A stretch of 64,000 nt of DNA, from contig NZ_JAUYTT010000002.1 in NCBI RefSeq assembly GCF_030695035.1, forward strand, positions 1 through 64,000, given 5' to 3'. Shown here one piece after another: positions 1-10,162 of the stretch. The DNA comes from Frigidibacter sp. (lineage in GTDB: Bacteria > Pseudomonadota > Alphaproteobacteria > Rhodobacterales > Rhodobacteraceae). The notes under the pieces were generated by a model that ran no database searches, had not been told where the DNA came from, and saw only the letters and a list, made by a program, of their open reading frames with translations. Position numbers and translations under genes: made by a program. The stretch's first letter is position 1. Every line of letters starts with the position of its first letter.

Positions 1-1
1 C

Positions 2-364
<363 letters not shown>

Positions 365-384
365 GCACTTCGGGAAGTATTTCG

Positions 385-407
385 GGGGCCCGGCTGGTCC
401 GGGCCCC
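385..407 (+). terminator. Hairpin after tuf
   Basis: A perfect 9-bp GC stem (385-393 with 399-407, loop 394-398) begins 20 bases after the tuf stop. No T-run follows, so it may be a weak or Rho-assisted terminator, or a 3'-stabilising structure between the str and S10 units. Confidence 0.5.
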
Positions 408-496
408 TAATGCTCTTGTACTACGGATCCGCGCGGTGTAATGCCGCGCCTTCCGCTGACGACGGTTCGATGCAGGCCGAGCATGAGGCCCGGCCT

Positions 497-524
497 GCCT
501 CTCAACCAAGCCCCTCTGAGAGGC
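497..524 (+). promoter_or_regulatory. Leader hairpin that would sequester the rpsJ Shine-Dalgarno
   Basis: Two perfect 8-base arms, GCCTCTCA (497-504) and TGAGAGGC (517-524), can pair around a 12-base loop. The 3' arm contains GAGAGG (518-523), the only good ribosome-binding site for rpsJ, whose ATG is at 531. If it forms in the mRNA it would limit initiation of the first S10-operon gene. The stem is seen directly; a regulatory role is inferred from the known autoregulation of S10 operons in other bacteria. Confidence 0.45.
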
Positions 525-530
525 ATACAA

Positions 531-839
531 ATGCAAGGTACCAACATCCGCATCCGGCTGAAGGCCTTCGACTTCCGCGTTCTGGACGCCAGCACGCAGG
601 AAATCGTGAACACGGCCAAACGGACCGGCGCGCAGGTGCGCGGCCCGATTCCGCTGCCGAACAAGATCGAGAAATTCACGGTTCTCCGTGGTCCGCACAT
701 CGACAAGAAGTCGCGCGACCAGTGGGAAATCCGCACGCACAAGCGCCTGCTCGATATCGTCAACCCGACGCCGCAAACCGTGGACGCGCTGATGAAGCTC
801 GATCTGGCTGCCGGCGTCGATGTCGAGATCAAGGTCTGA
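531..839 (+). CDS. rpsJ: 30S ribosomal protein S10 (NusE)
   Basis: S10 is a 30S head protein that also acts as NusE in antitermination complexes. The 102-residue product has the family's normal length and the expected segments ([43 protein letters not shown]). The start at 531 is chosen over an upstream in-frame one because GAGAGG sits 7 bases before it and the protein then starts [10 protein letters not shown] as in alphaproteobacteria. It opens the S10 operon and is followed 13 bases later by rplC. Confidence 0.98.
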   Translation: MQGTNIRIRLKAFDFRVLDASTQEIVNTAKRTGAQVRGPIPLPNKIEKFTVLRGPHIDKKSRDQWEIRTHKRLLDIVNPTPQTVDALMKLDLAAGVDVEIKV

Positions 840-852
840 GGAGGATCCACGG

Positions 853-1740
853 ATGTTGCGCTCTGGTATTATCGCCAAGAAGCTGGGCATGACCCGGCTG
901 TTCCTCGAGGATGGCAAGCAGGTCCCGGTGACCGTGCTGCAACTCGACAATCTGCAAGTCGTGGCACAGCGCACGGCCGAGAAGGATGGCTACACCGCCG
1001 TTCAGCTGGGCGCGGGCACGGCCAAGGCCAAGCGGACCACCGCCGCCATGCGCGGCCACTTCGCCAAGGCGAACGTGGCCCCCAAGCGCAAGATCGCCGA
1101 GTTCCGCGTGTCGCCTGACGCGCTGATCGGTGTGGGCGAGGAAATCACTGCTGACCACTATTTCGCGGGTCAGTTCGTGGACGTCGCCGGTGTGTCGATC
1201 GGTAAGGGTTTTGCCGGTGCGATGAAGCGGCACAACTTCGGCGGCCTCCGGGCCTCGCACGGCGTGTCGGTCAGCCACCGTTCGCACGGGTCGACTGGTC
1301 AGTGCCAGGATCCGGGCAAGGTGTTCAAGGGCAAGAAGATGGCCGGTCACCTCGGTGCCGTCCGCGTCACGACCCAGAACATCCAGGTTGTCCGCACCGA
1401 CAGCGACCGTGGCCTGATCATGGTCAAGGGTTCGGTTCCGGGTTCGAAAGGTGGTTGGGTGACGGTCAAGGATGCGGTGAAGAAGCCGCTTCCCGAGAAC
1501 GTGATCCTGCCGGCCGCGCTGCGCAGCCACGCCGAAGAAGCCAAGCGTCTGGCCGAAGAAGCCGCTGCCGCTGCTGCTGCCGAGGCTGAAGCCGCCGCCG
1601 CCGCCGCTGCCGAAGCCCAAGCCGCTGCCGAAGCTGCTGCCATGGCCGAAGCGGAAGCTTCGATCCAGGCTGACAAGGATGGCACTGCGGATCAGGCTGA
1701 CGAAGCCGCATCCGACGCGCCGGAAGGGGACAAACAATGA
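853..1740 (+). CDS. rplC: 50S ribosomal protein L3 with long Ala/Glu-rich tail
   Basis: L3 is an early-assembly 50S protein whose loop reaches toward the peptidyl-transferase centre. The product is 295 residues against about 210 in E. coli. Residues 1 to about 226 are normal L3, including [12 protein letters not shown] and the [20 protein letters not shown] loop. Residues about 227-295 form an added tail: an Ala/Glu-rich, probably helical stretch, then an acidic end ([17 protein letters not shown]). GAGGA precedes the ATG at 853. The stop overlaps the rplD start by four bases, so the two are translationally coupled and the tail is read in frame right up to rplD. Confidence 0.97.
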   Translation: MLRSGIIAKKLGMTRLFLEDGKQVPVTVLQLDNLQVVAQRTAEKDGYTAVQLGAGTAKAKRTTAAMRGHFAKANVAPKRKIAEFRVSPDALIGVGEEITADHYFAGQFVDVAGVSIGKGFAGAMKRHNFGGLRASHGVSVSHRSHGSTGQCQDPGKVFKGKKMAGHLGAVRVTTQNIQVVRTDSDRGLIMVKGSVPGSKGGWVTVKDAVKKPLPENVILPAALRSHAEEAKRLAEEAAAAAAAEAEAAAAAAAEAQAAAEAAAMAEAEASIQADKDGTADQADEAASDAPEGDKQ

Positions 1741-2357
1741 AACTCGACGTGATCAAGCTCGACGCCGGCAAAGCTGGCCAGATCGACCTGTCCGACGACA
1801 TCTTCGGTCTCGACCCGCGCGCGGACATCCTGCACCGCGTCGTGCGCTGGCAGCGCGCGAAGGCACAGCAGGGTACCCACTCGACCCTGGGCAAGTCCGA
1901 CGTGTCCTACTCGACCAAGAAGATCTATCGCCAGAAGGGCACCGGCGGCGCACGCCACGGTTCCCGCAAGGCGCCGATCTTCCGGAAGGGTGGCGTCTAC
2001 AAGGGCCCGACCCCGCGCAGCCATGCGCATGATCTGCCCAAGAAGTTCCGTGCCCTCGGGCTCAAGCACGCGCTGTCGGCCAAGGCCATCGCGGGTCATC
2101 TGATGATCCTCGATGACGCGGTGATGGCCGAGGCCAAGACGGGCATGCTCGCGAAGATGGCCAAGGAGCTTGGCTGGAAGCGTGTGCTGATCATCGACGG
2201 CGCCGCCGTCGACGAGAACTTCGCCCGTGCCGCGCGCAACATCGAAGGCATCGATGTGCTGCCGTCGATGGGCGCCAACGTCTATGACATCCTCAAGCGT
2301 GACACTCTGGTGATCACGAAGGCGGGCGTCGAAGCACTGGAGGCTCGCCTGAAATGA
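1737..2357 (+). CDS. rplD: 50S ribosomal protein L4
   Basis: L4 lines the peptide exit tunnel, and in some bacteria it represses its own S10 operon. The 206-residue product carries the typical extended-loop region ([40 protein letters not shown]) and a C-terminal globular part ([30 protein letters not shown]). It overlaps rplC by ATGA at 1737-1740 and its stop overlaps rplW by four bases, giving a tightly coupled rplC-rplD-rplW segment. Length is normal and nothing unusual was seen. Confidence 0.98.
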   Translation: MKLDVIKLDAGKAGQIDLSDDIFGLDPRADILHRVVRWQRAKAQQGTHSTLGKSDVSYSTKKIYRQKGTGGARHGSRKAPIFRKGGVYKGPTPRSHAHDLPKKFRALGLKHALSAKAIAGHLMILDDAVMAEAKTGMLAKMAKELGWKRVLIIDGAAVDENFARAARNIEGIDVLPSMGANVYDILKRDTLVITKAGVEALEARLK

Positions 2358-2650
2358 GCACGAAACCCGAGCACTACGACGTGATCGTCAAGCCGATCAT
2401 CACCGAGAAAGCCACCCTGGCCTCCGAGGCCAATGCCGTGGTGTTCCAGGTGCGGCGTGACGCGACCAAGCCGCTGATCAAGGAGGCCGTCGAGGCCCTG
2501 TTCGGCGTCAAGGTGAAGGCGGTCAACACCACCATCACCAAGGGCAAGGTCAAGAAGTTCCGCGGCAAGATCGGCCAGCGGAGCGACGTGAAGAAAGCCT
2601 ATGTCACGCTCGAGGCTGGAAACACCATCGACGTGGCCACCGGCCTCTGA
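2354..2650 (+). CDS. rplW: 50S ribosomal protein L23
   Basis: L23 sits at the tunnel exit and is the docking site for trigger factor and signal recognition particle. The 98-residue protein shows the usual [13 protein letters not shown] start, [20 protein letters not shown], and [20 protein letters not shown] loop. It starts inside the rplD stop (ATGA, 2354-2357). A gap of 113 bases with a strong hairpin separates it from rplB. Confidence 0.98.
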   Translation: MSTKPEHYDVIVKPIITEKATLASEANAVVFQVRRDATKPLIKEAVEALFGVKVKAVNTTITKGKVKKFRGKIGQRSDVKKAYVTLEAGNTIDVATGL

Positions 2651-2668
2651 TAGACAGCGCCGAATCTC

Positions 2669-2692
2669 GCGGCCCCGGTTTTCCGGGGCCGC
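2669..2692 (+). terminator. Intra-operon hairpin between rplW and rplB
   Basis: A perfect 10-bp GC-rich stem (2669-2678 with 2683-2692) closes a TTTT loop. No T-run follows, and rplB continues in the same direction 71 bases later. It is more likely an mRNA-stability or attenuation element inside the S10 operon than a full terminator. Confidence 0.5.
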
Positions 2693-2763
2693 GGATCATT
2701 TACGAAACCGGGTCAGGGCGTCTTCGGACGCTGGGGCCCAGAAGCTGACGGAAGACAGAAAGC

Positions 2764-3600
2764 ATGGCACTCAAGTCGTACAAACCGACGACGCCTGGCC
2801 AGCGAGGGCTGGTTCTGATCGACCGTTCGGAGCTTTGGAAAGGTCGTCCGGTCAAGTCCCTTACGCAGGGTTTGACCAAGAATGGCGGCCGGAACAACAC
2901 CGGACGGATCACCGCGTTCCGCATTGGCGGCGGCGCGAAGCGTCTTTATCGCATCGTCGATTTCCGTCGCCGGAAACACGACATCCCGGCGACCGTGGAA
3001 CGGATCGAGTATGACCCGAACCGGACCGCCTTCATCGCGCTGATCCGCTACAACGACGGCGAGCAGGCCTATATCCTCGCTCCGCAGCGTCTGGCCATTG
3101 GCGACAGCGTGATCGCTGGCGCCAAGACCGACGTGAAGCCGGGCAACGCGATGCCGTTCTCGGGTATGCCGATCGGCACCATCGTCCACAACGTCGAGCT
3201 GAAAGCCGGCAAGGGTGGCCAGCTGGCCCGCGCCGCTGGCACCTATGCCCAGTTCGTCGGCCGTGACGGTGGCTACGCCCAGATCCGCCTGTCCTCGGGC
3301 GAGCTGCGGATGGTGCGCCAGGAATGCATGGCGACGGTGGGGGCTGTTTCCAACGCCGACCACTCGAACCAGAACCTCGGCAAAGCCGGCCGGACCCGCC
3401 ACCTTGGCAAGCGTCCTGCGGTTCGCGGTGTTGCCATGAACCCGATCGACCACCCGCATGGTGGTGGTGAAGGCCGGACCTCGGGTGGTCGTCACCCGGT
3501 TACCCCCTGGGGTAAAGGGACCAAGGGCAACAAGACCCGCAAGAACAAGGCAACGGACAAGTATATCGTTCGTTCGCGCAACGCGAAGAAGGGGCGCTGA
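2764..3600 (+). CDS. rplB: 50S ribosomal protein L2
   Basis: L2 binds 23S rRNA and is needed for subunit association and peptidyl transfer. The 278-residue product has family length, with [15 protein letters not shown] at the N-terminus and the conserved C-terminal segment [18 protein letters not shown] followed by [14 protein letters not shown], which contains the functionally important histidine. rpsS follows three bases after the stop. Confidence 0.98.
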   Translation: MALKSYKPTTPGQRGLVLIDRSELWKGRPVKSLTQGLTKNGGRNNTGRITAFRIGGGAKRLYRIVDFRRRKHDIPATVERIEYDPNRTAFIALIRYNDGEQAYILAPQRLAIGDSVIAGAKTDVKPGNAMPFSGMPIGTIVHNVELKAGKGGQLARAAGTYAQFVGRDGGYAQIRLSSGELRMVRQECMATVGAVSNADHSNQNLGKAGRTRHLGKRPAVRGVAMNPIDHPHGGGEGRTSGGRHPVTPWGKGTKGNKTRKNKATDKYIVRSRNAKKGR

Positions 3601-3603
3601 TCC

Positions 3604-3882
3604 ATGGCACGTTCTATCTGGAAGGGCCCCTTTGTCGACGCTTACGTCCTGAAGAAGGCCGAAAAGTCGCGCGAGTCTGGCAAGTCGGAAGTGATCAAGA
3701 TCTGGTCGCGCCGGTCTACGATCCTGCCGCAATTCGTCGGCCTCACCTTCGGCGTCTACAACGGGCAGAAGCACATCCCCGTTGCCGTCACCGAAGAGAT
3801 GATCGGCCAGAAGTTCGGTGAATACTCGCCGACCCGTACCTATTACGGCCATGCCGCCGACAAGAAAGCCAAGAGGAAGTAA
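3604..3882 (+). CDS. rpsS: 30S ribosomal protein S19
   Basis: S19 pairs with S13 in the 30S head near the A site. The 92-residue sequence shows [38 protein letters not shown], and GHKLGEF-like [20 protein letters not shown], all typical of bacterial S19. It is closely packed between rplB and rplV, whose ATG lies five bases after the stop, indicating one transcript and coupled translation. Confidence 0.98.
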   Translation: MARSIWKGPFVDAYVLKKAEKSRESGKSEVIKIWSRRSTILPQFVGLTFGVYNGQKHIPVAVTEEMIGQKFGEYSPTRTYYGHAADKKAKRK

Positions 3883-3887
3883 TCGCC

Positions 3888-4268
3888 ATGGGTAAGGAAA
3901 AGAATCCGCGCCGCGTGGCGGACAACGAAGCACAGGCGATCTCGCGCATGCTTCGCACCTCGCCGCAGAAACTGAACCTCGTCGCCTCGATGATCCGCGG
4001 CAAGAAGGTCGAGAAGGCGCTTGCCGATCTCACCTTCTCCAAGCGCCGCATCGCCGGTGACGTGAAGAAGTGCCTGCAGTCGGCCATCGCCAACGCCGAG
4101 AACAACCACAACCTCGACGTTGACACGCTTGTCGTCGCCGAGGCCTGGGTCGGCAAGAACCTGGTCATGAAGCGCGGTCGCCCGCGTGCCCGTGGCCGGT
4201 TCGGCAAGATCATGAAGCCGTTTTCCGAGCTGACCATCAAGGTCCGGCAGATCGAGGAGCAAGCATAA
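3888..4268 (+). CDS. rplV: 50S ribosomal protein L22
   Basis: L22 contacts all 23S domains and its beta-hairpin lines the exit tunnel at the macrolide site. The 126-residue product has [20 protein letters not shown], the [18 protein letters not shown] helix, and the hairpin [20 protein letters not shown]. Its TAA shares one base with the rpsC start (4268). Confidence 0.98.
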   Translation: MGKEKNPRRVADNEAQAISRMLRTSPQKLNLVASMIRGKKVEKALADLTFSKRRIAGDVKKCLQSAIANAENNHNLDVDTLVVAEAWVGKNLVMKRGRPRARGRFGKIMKPFSELTIKVRQIEEQA

Positions 4269-4978
4269 TGGGTCAGAAGGTCAATCCGATCGGTATGCGC
4301 CTCCAGGTCAACCGCACCTGGGACAGCCGCTGGTTCGCTGAATCGAAGGACTACGGGAACCTGCTTCTCGAAGACCTGAAGATGCGCGACTTCATCCATG
4401 ACTATGCCAAGCAGGCCGGCGTCTCGAAGGTCATCATCGAGCGTCCCCACAAGAAGTGCCGTGTGACCATTCACACTGCGCGTCCGGGCGTGATCATCGG
4501 CAAGAAAGGCGCGGACATTGAAACGCTGCGCAAGAAGCTGGCCGCGTTCACCAAGTCCGAGCTGCACCTGAACATCGTCGAGGTCCGCAAGCCGGAGCTT
4601 GACGCGCAGCTGGTGGCCGAGTCGATCGCTCAGCAGCTGGAGCGCCGCGTGTCCTTCCGCCGTGCCATGAAGCGCGCCGTGCAGAACGCGATGCGCATCG
4701 GGGCCCTCGGGATCCGTGTCAACGTCGGTGGCCGTCTTGGCGGCGCCGAGATTGCCCGGACCGAATGGTACCGTGAAGGCCGCGTGCCGCTGCACACGCT
4801 CCGTGCCGACATCGACTATGCGCTGTCGGAAGCCACGACCCCCTATGGGATCATCGGCGTCAAGGTCTGGATCTTCAAAGGCGAGATCATGGAACACGAC
4901 CCGCAGGCCCATGACCGCCGTCATGCGGAAGCGCAGGAAGGGGCAGCCCCCCGTCCTCCGCGCCGCAACGATCGCTGA
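4268..4978 (+). CDS. rpsC: 30S ribosomal protein S3
   Basis: S3 forms part of the mRNA entry channel of the 30S subunit. The 236-residue protein starts [20 protein letters not shown], contains a KH domain with the GKKG loop ([17 protein letters not shown]), and the C-terminal S3 domain with [20 protein letters not shown]. The C-terminus is basic and proline-rich ([10 protein letters not shown]). It starts within the rplV stop and is followed by rplP after 13 bases carrying GAGGAG. Confidence 0.98.
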   Translation: MGQKVNPIGMRLQVNRTWDSRWFAESKDYGNLLLEDLKMRDFIHDYAKQAGVSKVIIERPHKKCRVTIHTARPGVIIGKKGADIETLRKKLAAFTKSELHLNIVEVRKPELDAQLVAESIAQQLERRVSFRRAMKRAVQNAMRIGALGIRVNVGGRLGGAEIARTEWYREGRVPLHTLRADIDYALSEATTPYGIIGVKVWIFKGEIMEHDPQAHDRRHAEAQEGAAPRPPRRNDR

Positions 4979-4991
4979 GGAGTAACCAGCT

Positions 4992-5405
4992 ATGATGCAA
5001 CCGAAACGGACCAAGTTCCGCAAGCTGCACAAGGGCCGTATCCACGGCGAGGCGAAGGGCGGGTTCCTCCTGAACTTCGGCTCCTTCGCGCTGAAAGCCA
5101 CGGAACCCGAGCGCGTCACGGCGCGGCAGATCGAAGCGGCTCGCCGCGCGATCACCCGCCACATGAAGCGTCAGGGCCGGGTCTGGATCCGGATCTTCCC
5201 GGACACCCCGGTCACCTCGAAGCCCACCGAAGTTCGGATGGGTAAGGGTAAAGGCTCCGTCGACTTCTGGGCCGCCAAGGTAAAACCGGGCCGGATCATG
5301 TTCGAGATTGACGGCGTGGCCGAATCTGTGGCAAGGGAAGCTCTCCGCCTCGGCGCGAACAAGCTTCCGGTCATGACCCGGATCGTCGCCAAAGAGGACT
5401 GGTAA
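4992..5405 (+). CDS. rplP: 50S ribosomal protein L16
   Basis: L16 helps position tRNA in the A site and is one of the last proteins to join the 50S subunit. The 137-residue product matches the family from [19 protein letters not shown] to the C-terminus, including [20 protein letters not shown] and [19 protein letters not shown]. The start at 4992 (ATGATG) keeps the canonical M-x-QPKRTK beginning. A hairpin and a T-run follow the stop, before rpmC. Confidence 0.98.
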   Translation: MMQPKRTKFRKLHKGRIHGEAKGGFLLNFGSFALKATEPERVTARQIEAARRAITRHMKRQGRVWIRIFPDTPVTSKPTEVRMGKGKGSVDFWAAKVKPGRIMFEIDGVAESVAREALRLGANKLPVMTRIVAKEDW

Positions 5406-5419
5406 GGAATTTAGCTTGG

Positions 5420-5450
5420 ACCCCCGGTTCCGCCGGGGGTTCTGGTTTTT
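5420..5450 (+). terminator. Hairpin with T-run between rplP and rpmC
   Basis: An 8-bp stem (5420-5427 with 5433-5440, loop 5428-5432) is followed by TCTGG and TTTTT at 5446-5450. It resembles a leaky intrinsic terminator inside the S10 operon. rpmC starts 66 bases further on, so it probably tunes rather than stops transcription. Confidence 0.5.
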
Positions 5451-5515
5451 GTTGGAAAAGCGTCGGCCCGGGGCCACCTGGTAGTCCGGCGACTTCTGAT
5501 GAGAGGATGAGGCGC

Positions 5516-5719
5516 ATGAACGCCCAAGAACTGAAGACCAAGACGCCCGATCAGCTCCGCGAGGATCTGGTTGCGCTGAAGAAAGAAGCCTTCAACCTGC
5601 GTTTCCAGCAGGCCACCGGCCAACTCGAAAACACCGCCCGCATGCGTGTCGTCCGTCGTGACGTTGCCCGCGTGAAGACGGTTCTGAACCACAAGGCCGC
5701 GGAAGCGGCGGCGAAGTAA
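5516..5719 (+). CDS. rpmC: 50S ribosomal protein L29
   Basis: L29 sits beside L23 at the tunnel exit. The 67-residue helical protein reads [38 protein letters not shown] and [17 protein letters not shown], all typical. The ATG at 5516 is preferred over one at 5507 because GAGAGGA (5501-5507) is correctly spaced for it and the upstream start would overlap the ribosome-binding site. rpsQ follows after 11 bases. Confidence 0.96.
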   Translation: MNAQELKTKTPDQLREDLVALKKEAFNLRFQQATGQLENTARMRVVRRDVARVKTVLNHKAAEAAAK

Positions 5720-5730
5720 GGAGCACGCAC

Positions 5731-5970
5731 ATGCCCAGACGTATCTTGCAAGGCGTTGTGACGAGCGACAAGAACGAGCAGACCATCACGGTTCTGGTCG
5801 AGCGCCGCTTCAAGCACCCGCTGCTGAAAAAGACCGTTCGTTCGTCCAAGAAGTACCGGGCGCATGACGAGGCCAACCAGTTCAAGACCGGGGATGCCGT
5901 TCGTATCATCGAATGCGCGCCGGTCTCGAAATCCAAACGCTGGACCGTGGTGACCGAAGCCTCTGCTTGA
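5731..5970 (+). CDS. rpsQ: 30S ribosomal protein S17
   Basis: S17 is a primary 16S-binding protein of the 30S body. The 79-residue OB-fold product has [40 protein letters not shown] and [18 protein letters not shown], which are diagnostic. AAGGAG lies upstream. An 80-base gap to rplN holds no obvious structure. Confidence 0.98.
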   Translation: MPRRILQGVVTSDKNEQTITVLVERRFKHPLLKKTVRSSKKYRAHDEANQFKTGDAVRIIECAPVSKSKRWTVVTEASA

Positions 5971-6050
5971 GGCGCACCACGTTCCAGTTCTGATCGAAAC
6001 CCTGGGGCAGCCGCCATGCGGTGAAGTCCCCAAAGGTCGGGAGAAACCAA

Positions 6051-6419
6051 ATGATCCAGATGCAGACCAATCTGGATGTAGCTGACAACTCCGGCGCTCG
6101 CCGAGTTCAGTGCATCAAGGTTCTGGGTGGTTCCCACCGCCGCTACGCCAGCGTCGGCGACATCATCGTGGTGTCGGTGAAGGAAGCCATCCCGCGCGGT
6201 CGCGTGAAGAAAGGTGACGTCCGCAAGGCCGTCGTCGTGCGCACCGCCAAAGAAGTCCGCCGTGAAGACGGCACCGCGATCCGTTTTGACCGCAACGCTG
6301 CCGTCATCCTGAACAACCAGGGTGAACCGGTCGGCACGCGTATCTTCGGGCCGGTGGTGCGCGAGCTGCGCGCCAAGAACTTCATGAAGATCATCTCGCT
6401 TGCGCCGGAGGTGCTGTAA
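6051..6419 (+). CDS. rplN: 50S ribosomal protein L14
   Basis: L14 lies at the subunit interface and is a bridge to 16S rRNA. The 122-residue protein starts [19 protein letters not shown] and contains [20 protein letters not shown] and [20 protein letters not shown]. The start at 6051 has GGGAG upstream and gives the canonical N-terminus; an in-frame GTG at 6021 would add ten non-homologous residues. The stop shares one base with the rplX start, so rplN-rplX-rplE form a coupled chain. It opens the spc part of the cluster. Confidence 0.98.
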   Translation: MIQMQTNLDVADNSGARRVQCIKVLGGSHRRYASVGDIIVVSVKEAIPRGRVKKGDVRKAVVVRTAKEVRREDGTAIRFDRNAAVILNNQGEPVGTRIFGPVVRELRAKNFMKIISLAPEVL

Positions 6420-6723
6420 TGGCTGCCAAACTTCGCAAGGGTGACAAGGTCGTCGTTCTGACCGGCAAGGACAAGGGCAAGCAGGGCGAGATCGCCAGCG
6501 TGAACCCGAAGGCCAACAAAGCCGTCGTCGAAGGCGTCAACGTCGCCATCCGTCACGTCAAGCAATCGCAGACCGCCCAGGGCGGCCGCCAGCCGAAGGC
6601 CATGCCTATCGAGCTGTCGAACCTCGCGCTGCTCGATGCCAACGGCAAGGCAACCCGCGTCGGCTTCCGCATGGATGGCGACAAGAAGGTGCGCTTCGCC
6701 AAGACAACCGGGGAGGCGATCTG

Positions 6724-6724
<1 letters not shown>
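6419..6724 (+). CDS. rplX: 50S ribosomal protein L24
   Basis: L24 is an assembly initiator near the tunnel exit. The 101-residue protein has a KOW motif ([20 protein letters not shown]) and the [13 protein letters not shown] and [12 protein letters not shown] segments. It overlaps rplN and rplE by one base each (6419 and 6724). Confidence 0.98.
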
Positions 6725-7284
<560 letters not shown>

Positions 7285-7304
7285 TCGCGGGAGGAGAGAA
7301 ACAC

Positions 7305-7610
7305 ATGGCAAAAGTTTCCATGGTCGAACGCGAGAAGAAGCGCGCCAAGCTGGTCAAGCAATATGCCGGCAAGCGCGTCGCGTTGAAAGCGATCATCGAA
7401 GATCAGTCCCGCCCGATGGAAGAGCGCTTCAAGGCGACTCTGAAACTGGCGCAACTGCCCCGCAATTCGTCGGCAACCCGGCTGCACAATCGGTGCCAGC
7501 TGACCGGCCGTCCGCATGCGTATTATCGCAAGCTCAAACTCTCGCGGATCATGCTTCGTGAACTGGCCTCGTTCGGCCAGATCCCGGGCATGGTCAAGTC
7601 GAGCTGGTAA
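7305..7610 (+). CDS. rpsN: 30S ribosomal protein S14 (zinc-independent form)
   Basis: S14 is a late-binding 30S head protein. At 101 residues with a single cysteine ([15 protein letters not shown]) this is the longer form that lacks the two CxxC zinc motifs. The C-terminus [20 protein letters not shown] is typical. Confidence 0.98.
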   Translation: MAKVSMVEREKKRAKLVKQYAGKRVALKAIIEDQSRPMEERFKATLKLAQLPRNSSATRLHNRCQLTGRPHAYYRKLKLSRIMLRELASFGQIPGMVKSSW

Positions 7611-7622
7611 GGAGGCCCGGAC

Positions 7623-8021
7623 ATGTCGATGAACGATCCTCTCGGCGATATGCTGACCCGCATCCGCAACGCGCAAATGCGCGGCAAGTCCACCGTCAAG
7701 ACGCCGGCTTCCAAGCTGCGCGCCTGGGTGCTGGATGTGCTCAAGGATGAAGGCTACATTCGCGGCTATGAAAAGCAGACGGCGGCCACTGGCCTGCCGG
7801 AGCTGGAAATCAGCCTGAAATACTTCGAAGGCACCCCGGTGATCCGCGAGCTGAAGCGTATCTCGAAGCCTGGCCGCCGTGTTTACATGTCGGTCAAGGA
7901 TATCCCGAGCCCGCGTAACGGCCTCGGTGTCTCGATCGTCTCCACGCCGAAAGGCGTCATGTCGGACGCAAATGCACGCACTGCCAATGTTGGCGGCGAA
8001 GTGCTTTGCACCGTGTTCTGA
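7623..8021 (+). CDS. rpsH: 30S ribosomal protein S8
   Basis: S8 is a primary 16S rRNA binder, and in E. coli it represses the spc operon by binding near the rplE start. The 132-residue protein carries [39 protein letters not shown] and [25 protein letters not shown] precedes the ATG. Confidence 0.98.
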   Translation: MSMNDPLGDMLTRIRNAQMRGKSTVKTPASKLRAWVLDVLKDEGYIRGYEKQTAATGLPELEISLKYFEGTPVIRELKRISKPGRRVYMSVKDIPSPRNGLGVSIVSTPKGVMSDANARTANVGGEVLCTVF

Positions 8022-8031
8022 GGAGGGCAAG

Positions 8032-8565
8032 ATGTCTCGTATTGGCAAAAAACCGGTCGAGCTGCCCCAGGGGGTTACCGCCTCCATCTCGGGACAGACC
8101 GTCGAAGTGAAGGGGCCGAAAGGCACCCGCAGCTTCAAGGCGACCGACGACGTTACCCTAGCCCTCGACGAGGGCAAGCTGACGGTGACTCCGCGCGGCA
8201 CGTCCAAACGTGCCCGCCAGCAATGGGGCATGTCCCGGTCGATGGTGTCGAACCTCGTGACCGGCGTGTCCACGGGCTTCCGCAAGGAGCTGGAGATCCA
8301 GGGCGTGGGTTACCGCGCTGCTGTCGCCGGCAACGTGCTGAAACTCTCGCTCGGTTATTCGCATGAAGTGAACTTCGAGGTGCCGGCCGGTGTGACCGTC
8401 ACGACCCCGAAGCAGACCGAAATTGTGGTGGAAGGGATCGACCAGCAGCTGGTCGGCCAGGTCGCCGCGAACATCCGCGAGTGGCGCGCTCCCGAGCCCT
8501 ACAAGGGCAAAGGGATCCGCTACAAGGGCGAATTCATCTTCCGCAAGGAAGGCAAGAAGAAGTAA
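8032..8565 (+). CDS. rplF: 50S ribosomal protein L6
   Basis: L6 contacts 23S helix 97 near the factor-binding site. The 177-residue product begins [17 protein letters not shown], has the two repeated L6 domains ([35 protein letters not shown]), and ends [19 protein letters not shown]. The start at 8032 has AGGAGGG six bases upstream. Much longer in-frame ORFs upstream overlap rpsH and are rejected. Confidence 0.98.
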   Translation: MSRIGKKPVELPQGVTASISGQTVEVKGPKGTRSFKATDDVTLALDEGKLTVTPRGTSKRARQQWGMSRSMVSNLVTGVSTGFRKELEIQGVGYRAAVAGNVLKLSLGYSHEVNFEVPAGVTVTTPKQTEIVVEGIDQQLVGQVAANIREWRAPEPYKGKGIRYKGEFIFRKEGKKK

Positions 8566-8577
8566 GGGGCGCAAGAA

Positions 8578-8937
8578 ATGGCGAACAACAAGAGAGAGCT
8601 GTTCCTCAAGCGCCGCCTGCGCGTCCGGAACAAACTTCGCAAGCTTGCGAATGGCCGTGCCCGCCTGTCGGTGCATCGGTCCAGCAAGAACATCAGCGTG
8701 CAGCTGATCGACGACGTCAAAGGTGTGACGCTTGCCGCAGCCTCGACCCTGGAAAAAGACCTGGGTCTGGTTGGCAAGAACAACATCGATGCGGCGGCCA
8801 AGATCGGCGCGGCAATTGCCGAGCGCGCGAAAAAGGCCGGGGTCGAAGAATGCTATTTCGATCGTGGTGGTTTCCTCTTTCACGGGAAGATCAAGGCTCT
8901 CGCCGACGCTGCCCGTGAAGGTGGCCTGAAGTTCTAG
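8578..8937 (+). CDS. rplR: 50S ribosomal protein L18
   Basis: L18 with L5 anchors 5S rRNA in the central protuberance. The 119-residue protein has [39 protein letters not shown] and the ending [20 protein letters not shown]. rpsE follows nine bases after the stop. Confidence 0.98.
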   Translation: MANNKRELFLKRRLRVRNKLRKLANGRARLSVHRSSKNISVQLIDDVKGVTLAAASTLEKDLGLVGKNNIDAAAKIGAAIAERAKKAGVEECYFDRGGFLFHGKIKALADAAREGGLKF

Positions 8938-8946
8938 GAGACGGAT

Positions 8947-9513
8947 ATGGCAGAACGTGACAACCGCCGGGACAATCGCCGCGACGACCGTCGTGATGAG
9001 AACCCGGAATTCGCCGAACGTCTCGTGGCAATCAACCGCGTGTCGAAAACGGTAAAGGGCGGCAAGCGCTTTGGCTTCGCAGCGCTCGTGGTGGTCGGTG
9101 ACCAGCGCGGCCGCGTGGGCTTTGGCAAGGGCAAGGCCAAGGAAGTGCCGGAGGCAATCCGCAAGGCAACCGAACAGGCGAAACGCTCGCTGGTTCGTGT
9201 GCCGCTGCGCGACGGCCGCACCCTGCACCACGACATGGAAGGTCGCCACGGCGCCGGCAAGGTCGTGATGCGGACGGCAACCGCCGGTACCGGCATCATC
9301 GCGGGCGGTCCGATGCGGGCCGTGTTCGAGATGCTGGGCATTCAGGACGTGGTCGCCAAGTCGATGGGGTCGCAAAACCCCTACAACATGATCCGCGCCA
9401 CCATCGATGGCCTGAAGCATGAAGCCAGCCCCCGTCAGGTCGCGCAGCGTCGCGGCAAGAAAGTGGCTGACATCCTGCGCAAGCCCGAGGCCGCGGAAGC
9501 GGTCGAAGCGTAA
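8947..9513 (+). CDS. rpsE: 30S ribosomal protein S5
   Basis: S5 shapes the mRNA entry channel and translational fidelity. The 188-residue product has a highly charged N-terminus of Asp/Arg repeats ([15 protein letters not shown], residues about 4-18), then the double-stranded RNA-binding-like S5 domain ([40 protein letters not shown]) and the C-terminal S5 domain ([11 protein letters not shown]). The charged N-terminal run is longer than in E. coli. Confidence 0.98.
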   Translation: MAERDNRRDNRRDDRRDENPEFAERLVAINRVSKTVKGGKRFGFAALVVVGDQRGRVGFGKGKAKEVPEAIRKATEQAKRSLVRVPLRDGRTLHHDMEGRHGAGKVVMRTATAGTGIIAGGPMRAVFEMLGIQDVVAKSMGSQNPYNMIRATIDGLKHEASPRQVAQRRGKKVADILRKPEAAEAVEA

Positions 9514-9525
9514 GGAGCGCAGATC

Positions 9526-9714
9526 ATGGCAAAAACCATCGTCGTCAAACAGATCGGCTCGCCGATCCGTCGCCCGGCCAGCCAGCGTGCAACGCTGGTC
9601 GGTCTCGGCCTCAACAAGATGAACCGGACCCGCGAGCTGGAAGATACCCCTTCCGTCCGCGGCATGGTCAACGCGATCCCGCACCTGGTGCAGATCATCG
9701 AAGAACGCGGCTGA
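9526..9714 (+). CDS. rpmD: 50S ribosomal protein L30
   Basis: L30 is a small 50S protein. The 62-residue product shows [39 protein letters not shown] and [14 protein letters not shown], all typical of bacterial L30. A hairpin and a small secreted-protein gene separate it from rplO, which normally follows it directly. Confidence 0.97.
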   Translation: MAKTIVVKQIGSPIRRPASQRATLVGLGLNKMNRTRELEDTPSVRGMVNAIPHLVQIIEERG

Positions 9715-9750
9715 GGCTGCGGGGTTCGCCCTGCAACCCGTCCGGAATGG

Positions 9751-9776
9751 AAGCGCCCCGGCCTGCCGGGGCGCTT
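9751..9776 (+). terminator. Hairpin after rpmD
   Basis: An 11-bp perfect stem (9751-9761 with 9766-9776, loop CCTG) begins 37 bases after the rpmD stop and ends in TTT. It divides the spc cluster before the inserted small gene, so transcription of rplO-secY may be partly reset here. Confidence 0.55.
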
Positions 9777-9849
9777 TGCGTTTGGCAAGAGCTTTTGCGC
9801 GCGAAATCTGTTAACACTCGTTAACGCTAAGCCCTGCGGAGGAGCCCAG

Positions 9850-10035
9850 ATGCCCCATTCGACGCGTGTGCTGCTTGCTGGCCTGTGGATGGCCATCGGT
9901 GCAACTCCCGCCATGGCGGTGCCGGTCTTTACCGACGGGGTCACCGTCGAACATGGCGGTGGCTGCCGCAAAAGCTCGCCTCCCGGCCAGTGCTGCCATA
10001 TGCAGACCTCGACCGGCACCGTTCACTGCCACTAG
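9850..10035 (+). CDS. Small secreted Cys/His-rich protein inserted between rpmD and rplO
   Basis: This 61-residue product is not a ribosomal protein and I cannot name its family. It has a clear Sec signal ([23 protein letters not shown], cleaved near residue 23) and a mature part of about 38 residues with four cysteines and several histidines: GGGC, GQCCHMQ and VHCH. A strong GGAGG site lies 8 bases before the ATG. The Cys/His pattern suggests metal binding or disulphide bonding in the periplasm; this is inference. It stands in a 450-base gap in the spc operon, downstream of a hairpin and of a GTTAAC repeat (9810-9825). Confidence 0.65.
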   Translation: MPHSTRVLLAGLWMAIGATPAMAVPVFTDGVTVEHGGGCRKSSPPGQCCHMQTSTGTVHCH

Positions 10036-10162
10036 GCTTGATTGCGAACCCCGCTGCGTCTATACGCGCCCGGTGGCGGTTCGCCCCCACGAGAATCAAC
10101 AAGAAACGCCGTGTGCCCCCATCCGTCGCTGGCGGGGGTCTTCCGGCATAGGAGATAGCGAC

